In this document: in pieces, positions 58,294 to 64,000 of the stretch
Numbering within the stretch: position 1 is the stretch's first letter
Layout of the letters: each line of letters opens with the position of its first letter
DNA from: Caballeronia cordobensis
GTDB lineage: Bacteria; Pseudomonadota; Gammaproteobacteria; Burkholderiales; Burkholderiaceae
DNA length: 64,000 nucleotides
Assembly: GCF_001544575.2 (NCBI RefSeq)
Contig: NZ_FCNY02000010.1
Location: forward strand, 62,001-126,000
Reading direction: 5' to 3'
Notes under the pieces: model-generated
What the model was told of the DNA's origin: nothing
Database searches by the model: none
Seen by the model: only the letters and a program-made list of their open reading frames with translations
Program-made: the position numbers and the translations under genes

Positions 58294-60747
58294 TTAGACC
58301 ATCAAGCCATCGACGCCGGGCATCACGCGGTACTGCGCGAACGATTGCATCGAGCGATTGATGAATTGTGGGTCAATCAAACCGCGCGAAGCCTTGAAAA
58401 GAGCATGTTCATATAGCGTCTTTCCAGTCATATCAGCGTTATCGAACCCGGTACGACGCTCGCCGCGCCAAACTGCGCGCGCGCCGGCCCAATCGCGCTC
58501 GGCAACACGCTCCAGAAATTCCGGCGTCGGGCGATACAACTCGGCCGCCAACGAGGGGCGCTTCGTGCCACCCGCCACCTTCCCGTTGCGCGTAAAAAGC
58601 CCCTTGAGTCGGCAGTGTTCGCAGCCGTCGTAGTTGCGGCACGCCATCGCCGAGGTATCGAGGCTGAACTTCGTGCGCAGCAGTTCGAGGTCAGCTTTGG
58701 GCATGACGTCTTCGGCCGGCAGCTTGCAGTGCTCGCAAAGCGTCGGAATCAGCTTCTGGTTGCCGACTGCGTTGATGAAACCTTCCGAGGCGAGCTCGTC
58801 GATCGGCAGTTGCAGTCGCCCTCCCGCCATACGCATCACGGCAGCGATGATGTCGCCCGCGTGCAGCGAGAAACGCACCGGATGGCCGGTCAAGGCGAGT
58901 TCGGCGACCAATCCCATCACGACGCGGTCACGAACTTCCCCGATCGTCAAATCGTCAGGGTCCTGCCGCATCAGCGTTCGAATCACCTCCGCATACTTGC
59001 GGTTGGCTTCATCATCGGTTTCGTCCGGGCGGCGGATGATCGAGTAGTCCGACAGCCACGGCATTGGATACTCGGACGGCTCGTTCACTGCGAACTGTTT
59101 CTTGAGTTCCCGATCCGGCAGCATGTACGAGAGAGCGCGCAGCGTCGTTGTCTTGCCCGAACCTGTCTCGCCAGTGAGCGCCGTAATGCCGCCGCTCACA
59201 TAGTTGAGCGTTTCGATGAGATCAAGCTGGCTCTTTTCCAGGCCCATGTCTTTGGGCAGCAGCACCGAATAGTTCTTGAAGTTTCCGTCGAGCAGACGCA
59301 GCGTGACGTCATACCCGCCCACCAGCGGAGACGACTGCCACCGCAGATTCACCGTGTCTGTCTTGACCACCAACGGAATCATTGCGGACTGGGGCGCGGT
59401 CGGCTGGAAGCTGTTGCCCGAGTTAGTGTTGCGCTGAACGAGATCGCTGTACGCCGCGAACAGGGCACGACGCACGATCGCCTTGGGCATGCGGCTGAAC
59501 GTGTACATGTCGCCGTTCACGCGAAAACGAACTTCGACCTCGTTGTGAAACTCGCGTGGCTCAAAGTGAATGTCACTCGCGCCGTATGCATGCGCGGCCT
59601 CAACGATGTCCCGGAAATTGCCGATCGCGCGGCTCGCTTCGCGCACTGTGGAGTTCGCGGACGCCGCGGCCTTACCCGAGTAGATCGCTGCGATTACGGC
59701 ATCGGTTGCGACCATCTCCTCGCGCACGATAATGTCGTTTGCGCCAAGGTCCTTGATGAACGTTGCGTACTGAGCCTTCTCGGCGAACCGTGCAGTGGCC
59801 ACCGTGATCGCCACGCCCGGTTGCAGTTCAACGGCAACGAACTCCTTGCGCGCGGCCGCCGGAATGCGCAGCGCCGCGTCGTCATCCGCTACCGTCAGAA
59901 CGCGCTTGAAGTCGGGAAGCGAATCTGGCGATACAAGTTCCGGCCGCCCGGGAGACAACCCGCCGCCCTCGGTCTGTTCTTCGTCGTCGGACGGCTGATC
60001 GTCCGCTGCCACCGGCGGATGCACGATCCTTTGAGCGTTCGAGCCTGCCGGTCGTGGGGGCTCGACGTCCGGGTGCTTCGGGTCGAGCGGCAGCGGATCG
60101 GCGTTCTCGACCGACTCGGCGCGCGTCCGAAGATCAGCATCGTCCGTGGCTGTGCTCGCGCCGGCATCGGGTTGCGACGGCGCGGCCACCGGCTGCGGTT
60201 CGGGTTGCGTTTGAGCAGCAGCAGTCGCGGTTCCGACGGTCAGGGCTTCTTTATTCAACGGCTCGGCCTTCGTCGCTCCGACATTCGTCGGTTCGCCACG
60301 CTCCCTAGCAGCCATCGCCGCCGACATGCTCGCGTAGCTGGGTCGTTCGAAGCTGGGCGGCACGAAAGGCCGAAAGGCCACGTCGTCGGTGACCACTTCT
60401 ACCGGCGCTTCTGACCTTGTAGGCACAGTCTGGGCGGGCGAGTGCCAGTCATCGGCAATCTCTGTGCTCTCGACGTCCTCGACGTCACCGCCCGATAGTG
60501 CGCGACCGAGAAACGTTACTTGGGGATTCACGGCGCGCGTGCCCCCGGGCGACGTATGCTCCGTCTCCATTTCTGACTGTCTTTCTCGCCGTTTCCGCTT
60601 TCCCGCAACCGGCTCAGCAGATGAGAATTTCGGCTCAGCGCCCGTCCCTGGCTCAACAAAGCTCGAGCGCGGTGTGCGAAAACGCTTGAGGAATCCCCCA
60701 CGGGGCGAGTCTGGCGTGCCCTGCTCTTCTTGTGCAAAGAGACCCAT
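58294..60747 (-). CDS. pilQ: PilQ-like type IV pilus assembly ATPase
   Basis: 817 residues. The N-terminal 300 residues are low-complexity (Pro/Glu/Asp-rich). The GspE-type ATPase core has ALTGETGSGKTTTLRAL near residue 530, an Asp box, DLTIGEVRDRVVM and a C-terminal zinc-like cluster (CEHCKLP, CRNYDGCEHC). It powers pilus extension in R64-type pili. The N-terminal extension is longer than in R64 PilQ. Confidence 0.9.
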   Translation of the reverse strand: MGLFAQEEQGTPDSPRGGFLKRFRTPRSSFVEPGTGAEPKFSSAEPVAGKRKRRERQSEMETEHTSPGGTRAVNPQVTFLGRALSGGDVEDVESTEIADDWHSPAQTVPTRSEAPVEVVTDDVAFRPFVPPSFERPSYASMSAAMAARERGEPTNVGATKAEPLNKEALTVGTATAAAQTQPEPQPVAAPSQPDAGASTATDDADLRTRAESVENADPLPLDPKHPDVEPPRPAGSNAQRIVHPPVAADDQPSDDEEQTEGGGLSPGRPELVSPDSLPDFKRVLTVADDDAALRIPAAARKEFVAVELQPGVAITVATARFAEKAQYATFIKDLGANDIIVREEMVATDAVIAAIYSGKAAASANSTVREASRAIGNFRDIVEAAHAYGASDIHFEPREFHNEVEVRFRVNGDMYTFSRMPKAIVRRALFAAYSDLVQRNTNSGNSFQPTAPQSAMIPLVVKTDTVNLRWQSSPLVGGYDVTLRLLDGNFKNYSVLLPKDMGLEKSQLDLIETLNYVSGGITALTGETGSGKTTTLRALSYMLPDRELKKQFAVNEPSEYPMPWLSDYSIIRRPDETDDEANRKYAEVIRTLMRQDPDDLTIGEVRDRVVMGLVAELALTGHPVRFSLHAGDIIAAVMRMAGGRLQLPIDELASEGFINAVGNQKLIPTLCEHCKLPAEDVMPKADLELLRTKFSLDTSAMACRNYDGCEHCRLKGLFTRNGKVAGGTKRPSLAAELYRPTPEFLERVAERDWAGARAVWRGERRTGFDNADMTGKTLYEHALFKASRGLIDPQFINRSMQSFAQYRVMPGVDGLMV

Positions 60748-60750
60748 GTC

Positions 60751-61362
60751 TTATTTCCCGAATGGAACGAAGGTAGAAGCAGTTGATGAAACGCCACCAG
60801 GTGGAAGCGGCGACGACAGATCCGTGATCGCCCTGACGGCCGGTCCGTCCGGGACGACGGCCGGAACATCAGCCGGTGCCGCGATAGTCTCTGTCCAGTG
60901 ACGCTTGCCGTCGACAAGACCGACCGTAAAGCCGTCGATGGAGGCTACGGTCCAGCCGTTGAGCAAGCGGCTACCGCGTCGTGCGGTATAGGTCGTGCCT
61001 TGATAGTCGTAGAGCACGTATGAGCCAGACATGTCGGAATACGCGCCAACGAACGAGGCGGGAATAACGTGTTTGGACGGCGAGCTGGCCTTTCGTTCGG
61101 CCTTGGAAGCGGCCGGAGCTGGCGCGGGACCGGGCGTGGGACCGGGATTGCCAAACGCCGATGACAGTGCGACACCACCCGGCGCTGGCGCTGCGTTGCT
61201 TTCGCCACCCTGCCCCTTGCGCATCGAATCAACCAGCTTTTCGCGGGCGAGTTTGTCAATGTCATCCAGCGTGAGATGACTTTCCTGCGAAAGAGCTGCG
61301 CTTGCGACAAGCATGAGCGCGCCGAAGCATGCGGCACGAACCGGCCACTTAGTTGAGAACAT
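60751..61362 (-). CDS. pilP: PilP-like pilus assembly lipid-proximal protein
   Basis: 203 residues, MFSTKWPVRAACFGALMLVA, a signal peptide, then SHLTLDDIDKLAREKLVDSM and a Pro/Ala-rich linker, ending in a beta-rich domain (SYVLYDYQGTTYTARRGSRL). Fits PilP by position between PilO and PilQ and by size. Links inner-membrane components to the secretin. Confidence 0.8.
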   Translation of the reverse strand: MFSTKWPVRAACFGALMLVASAALSQESHLTLDDIDKLAREKLVDSMRKGQGGESNAAPAPGGVALSSAFGNPGPTPGPAPAPAASKAERKASSPSKHVIPASFVGAYSDMSGSYVLYDYQGTTYTARRGSRLLNGWTVASIDGFTVGLVDGKRHWTETIAAPADVPAVVPDGPAVRAITDLSSPLPPGGVSSTASTFVPFGK

Positions 61363-62629
61363 AGTATTTACCCTTCGCAGTGAAATGCACCCCCGTACCG
61401 TCCTCTTTCAGCTCAACGTCGAGGGTTTCCAGTGCCATGTTGTCCGGCAGGCGCGCGAGTAAGGCGCTTTGCCATTTGTATCCGTCTATCTGCCACGTGC
61501 CGCGCTGTACGAGCGGCCCCTGCACTTCACCTGCCGTCGGTTGGCGCTGGATAAGGCGCTCGGCCGGCTTGATATCCACCACGTAACCGTGGCTATCGAG
61601 TGTGTCGAGCTTGGTCGAAAGCTTTTGCGGGTCGGTCTGCAGAGTCTTGATCAGCGCCTGTTGAGTCGGCCATGTCTTCTGTTCACCAAGCGCCACGCGT
61701 TCGGCGACCGCCACTTCGGGCCCACGCGCGCTCAAATGCCAACCGTCAGGATTGAAGACGACCGGATGCAGCGACTCTGGTGCACGCGCGTCGAACTCCT
61801 TGAACGTGCCGCCCTGTCGCTTGTACGTGACCACGCACGGCCCGGCGATCGAGCAAGACGCTTTCTGAAATTGCCACCCTGCGACGTTCGTTTCCTGCGC
61901 GCCGAAACTCGCGAGCAGCTTCGGGGCAAGCTGGCTTGCGAGTGGAGCGGGCGCGGCGAGTGTGCGCATCACAGCCGACTGGTACTCCTGCATGAACGTT
62001 GGCGGCGGCGCCGGCGGCGGAGGCGGCGGGTTGAGCACGTCAATCAACTGCTTGCCACCGAAGAACACGGCAGCAAGAATGACGAGCAACGGCACCGTCG
62101 TGGGCACCGCCACCGGGACCTTCTTGATTAGCCCGACCTTGCGCGCAACAAGCATCTCGCGAAGGTCAAACGACTCGTCGACCGCGTGGAGTTGCGCGCC
62201 GTAACCCAGGGTCGCCAGTTCGAGCCCTGCCTTGGCGCACCCGTCCTCGATCTCGTCTCGCTTGCCGGCAAGCGCGTTAAGTGCTATTTCCTGATCGAGC
62301 GAGACAGCGCCGCGCTGCACGAGCACCAAATGCACGCGCTCATCGTTCTGGATGAGAACGAGTACCGCCGGGCGCCGTCGGACGCGGTCAAGCGACGCAA
62401 TACGAGCAGCGGCCGAGTACAGTTTGCCGCCCTTGCGAAGCGAAGGTTCCGGTTCGCAGAACCCGACGATGGTTTCGTCATTCGCCTTGTATTCAATGTA
62501 GTGCGTCGCACCGGACTCCTCGACGTAGTGTCGGCGTTCGGCGCGAGCGCCCTTGGCGGAATAAGCGCGCCAATCCAGCCCGAATACGAGCTTCGCGCCC
62601 TTTTCTCCCGGTATGGATTCGAAGTGCAT
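61349..62629 (-). CDS. pilO: PilO-like pilus assembly protein
   Basis: 426 residues. A transmembrane helix near residue 180 (VPTTVPLLVILAAVFFGGKQ) separates an N-terminal cytoplasmic domain from a periplasmic part with Pro-rich start (NPPPPPPAPPPTFMQEYQSA). Sequence and gene order N-O-P-Q match R64-type PilO. Overlaps pilP by 14 bp. Confidence 0.82.
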   Translation of the reverse strand: MHFESIPGEKGAKLVFGLDWRAYSAKGARAERRHYVEESGATHYIEYKANDETIVGFCEPEPSLRKGGKLYSAAARIASLDRVRRRPAVLVLIQNDERVHLVLVQRGAVSLDQEIALNALAGKRDEIEDGCAKAGLELATLGYGAQLHAVDESFDLREMLVARKVGLIKKVPVAVPTTVPLLVILAAVFFGGKQLIDVLNPPPPPPAPPPTFMQEYQSAVMRTLAAPAPLASQLAPKLLASFGAQETNVAGWQFQKASCSIAGPCVVTYKRQGGTFKEFDARAPESLHPVVFNPDGWHLSARGPEVAVAERVALGEQKTWPTQQALIKTLQTDPQKLSTKLDTLDSHGYVVDIKPAERLIQRQPTAGEVQGPLVQRGTWQIDGYKWQSALLARLPDNMALETLDVELKEDGTGVHFTAKGKYYVLN

Positions 62630-62648
62630 ACGGATGCTTACCTCGCGC

Positions 62649-64000
62649 TCACATCGACGGGACGACGGTTGCCGTCAGCATGATCACCTGGAACGTGCGG
62701 CCCTTGTTCCAAGCACCTGACAGACCACCAATGCCGTTGTTATTGCTTCCGTCATACCGATTGCTCACCGCGCCGTAGAGCACAACGGTCTGTCCATCCG
62801 AGAGTGCAATGGTCTGGTCATCCTTGTTGCCGAGAATGTCGGGCAACTGGATCTGCTGCAGCGTGTCGCCAGAACCGGTGCTGATGGTCGTGAACGGACC
62901 GTTCAGCTTCGAGCTATCGCTCCAGTACGAGAGAATGATTTGGTTGTGGTCGTTGACCGACGGCAGGATGTTCACGAAGTCACCGACCGTGACAGATCCC
63001 GGCTGCAGACCGGGCACGCCGGCGGTTCCGCCGGTGAGCGAGCCAATACTTGGCGTCGTTGCCGCAAGATAGCCCTTCGTCTCAAATGAGCCGATGGAAA
63101 CCGGCAGACCGTTTAGCGTCAGCTTCGTCTGCGTGTTGTCCTGAACCGTCTTGCCGAAGGTGTTGAGGCCGCTGATGATTGCGTTGGTGCCTTCCATGGG
63201 CGAACCCGGCTTCAAAACGGAGAGGCCAACGGTGCCGCCAATCGCAGTTGCCAACGACGTGGGCGAGGCAACCGTGACCGAATAGCGCTTGAGCCCATCC
63301 GAGATACGGTTGAACACGATGTCAGCGCTAACGCCTGCCTGCGACGAATTGCTCAGATCGACTTGCAACGTACGGACCCGCAGGGCGACCTGACGCGTCG
63401 AGATCGCGTTCTCGCGGGCGAGCAATGCACCCATGCGATCGACGGCTTCTTTCGTGTCGCGAACCATCACCAAGCGGCTGTGCGGATTGACCACCACCTC
63501 ACCAAGCGGCGACTTCAGCTTTTCCAGCTCGGACTGAATGATTGCAATCTGGTCGAAGGTGCCGTCGCGGCCCGTCGAGGTGACCGACGAGAAGGACCCC
63601 GTGTTGCCCGACGTGCCGCCTGTCGTTCCACCGGACGATTGGTTGCCCGTGGACGTATCCGTACCCTTCGACATCGTCGACTTGATCGAGACTTTGCCCG
63701 GAATCGCCGCGATCGTGAACGTCTTCGTTACAAACCGGCTGATGGAAATCGTGCTGCCATCGAACGTCCAGTCGAGGCCCAGGTTCTCGGTCACGCCGCG
63801 CAGATACTCACCGACCTTGCAGTTGCACGCCTGTGCATAGACCGGCTCGACATTCGACTTCGCGATCGCTTGCTGCTGCATCGGAGCGCTTTGCCCGCTT
63901 CCGCCGTTGGTCTTCGGAATCAGCGCGTCGCGGGGAATGAACACGTCCGGGCTCAGATGTACCGGATAACCGGTAGCGGTGGAGACAAGCGTGGCGATCT
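62649..64000 (-). CDS. pilN: PilN-like secretin (partial)
   Basis: The frame is open to the right edge, so the N-terminus is missing; about 450 residues are visible. Secretin features: an N1-like domain (TFDGSTISISRFVTKTFTIA), a Thr/Ser/Gly-rich insert, and a C-terminal secretin core (QVALRVRTLQVDLSNSSQAG, NILPSVNDHNQIILSYWSDS, ALSDGQTVVLYGAVSNRYDG). Forms the outer-membrane pore for the thin pilus. Confidence 0.9.
   Translation of the reverse strand, partial: IATLVSTATGYPVHLSPDVFIPRDALIPKTNGGSGQSAPMQQQAIAKSNVEPVYAQACNCKVGEYLRGVTENLGLDWTFDGSTISISRFVTKTFTIAAIPGKVSIKSTMSKGTDTSTGNQSSGGTTGGTSGNTGSFSSVTSTGRDGTFDQIAIIQSELEKLKSPLGEVVVNPHSRLVMVRDTKEAVDRMGALLARENAISTRQVALRVRTLQVDLSNSSQAGVSADIVFNRISDGLKRYSVTVASPTSLATAIGGTVGLSVLKPGSPMEGTNAIISGLNTFGKTVQDNTQTKLTLNGLPVSIGSFETKGYLAATTPSIGSLTGGTAGVPGLQPGSVTVGDFVNILPSVNDHNQIILSYWSDSSKLNGPFTTISTGSGDTLQQIQLPDILGNKDDQTIALSDGQTVVLYGAVSNRYDGSNNNGIGGLSGAWNKGRTFQVIMLTATVVPSM

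Noticed and set aside
1..64000. tRNA genes or CRISPR arrays
   Set aside because: No cloverleaf-like sequence and no regularly spaced direct repeats were noticed on either strand by eye; a tRNAscan or CRISPR search would be decisive.

Overview
The window looks like part of a large conjugative plasmid, or a closely related integrative element, from a GC-rich betaproteobacterium, most probably Burkholderia/Paraburkholderia/Caballeronia. This is inferred from base composition, the trb and type IVb pilus families, and the PRTRC cassette. No rRNA, tRNA, CRISPR array or replication initiator gene was found.

Layout. 1-1.7 kb: start of an IncP-like trb mating-pair operon (trbB-trbC-partial trbD, minus strand). 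1.8-2.0 kb: a putative site-specific recombination site (site A). 2-3 kb: two small plus-strand genes. 3-6.5 kb: a metallopeptidase/VWA-like protein, a DUF3150-like protein and a MoxR ATPase. 6.7-11.4 kb: an operon of small, mostly unknown genes. 12.5-19.7 kb: the PRTRC operon (ParB, E, C, F, B, A with a JAMM motif, ThiF/E1-like) plus one unknown gene. 20.9-27 kb: two diverged, oppositely oriented IS1182-type elements, both with a damaged transposase gene, around an AraC regulator, a threonine aldolase and a tautomerase. 27-31.3 kb: a DNA methyltransferase-helicase operon. 31.7-39.9 kb: accessory genes (DUF1173, Lar-like zinc finger, short-chain dehydrogenases, a frameshifted gene). 39.9-41.6 kb: site B and a tyrosine recombinase with a C-terminal Fis-like helix-turn-helix. 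42.5-44.8 kb: a candidate small RNA, PRTRC protein D (actin-like) and small partners. 44.9-48.8 kb: primase, SSB and other plasmid housekeeping genes. 49-53 kb: a NERD protein, a coiled-coil protein and a FlhD-FlhD-FlhC fusion regulator. 53.5-64 kb: a CAP-domain lipoprotein and a type IVb pilus operon (pilV to pilN).

How it fits together. The most striking gene is the single-chain FlhD-FlhD-FlhC protein (51525-52715). FlhDC-type activators (SetCD, AcaCD) are master activators of other conjugative elements. Six minus-strand promoters here share a 15-bp box, A(A/T)(A/T)TnG(T/G)GAGCTTT(C/T), placed 26-27 bp upstream of a TAnnnT -10 box and without a conserved -35. Their transcripts begin with a common hairpin whose stem varies in a compensatory way and is followed by AUCGAC. 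These promoters serve the MoxR, small-gene, PRTRC, helicase and housekeeping operons and one apparent small RNA. Within the operons, intrinsic terminators often sit directly upstream of the next ribosome-binding site, leaving no room for a promoter, and at least eleven genes have a second, related stem-loop in their leader. Together this suggests one regulon with an added layer of RNA-based control, possibly antitermination.

A second notable structure is the pair of sites A and B, exactly 38,060 bp apart in direct orientation. They share a central 13-bp spacer, 15-bp inverted arms and an upstream 18-bp palindrome at the same distance, with the recombinase gene ending inside site B.
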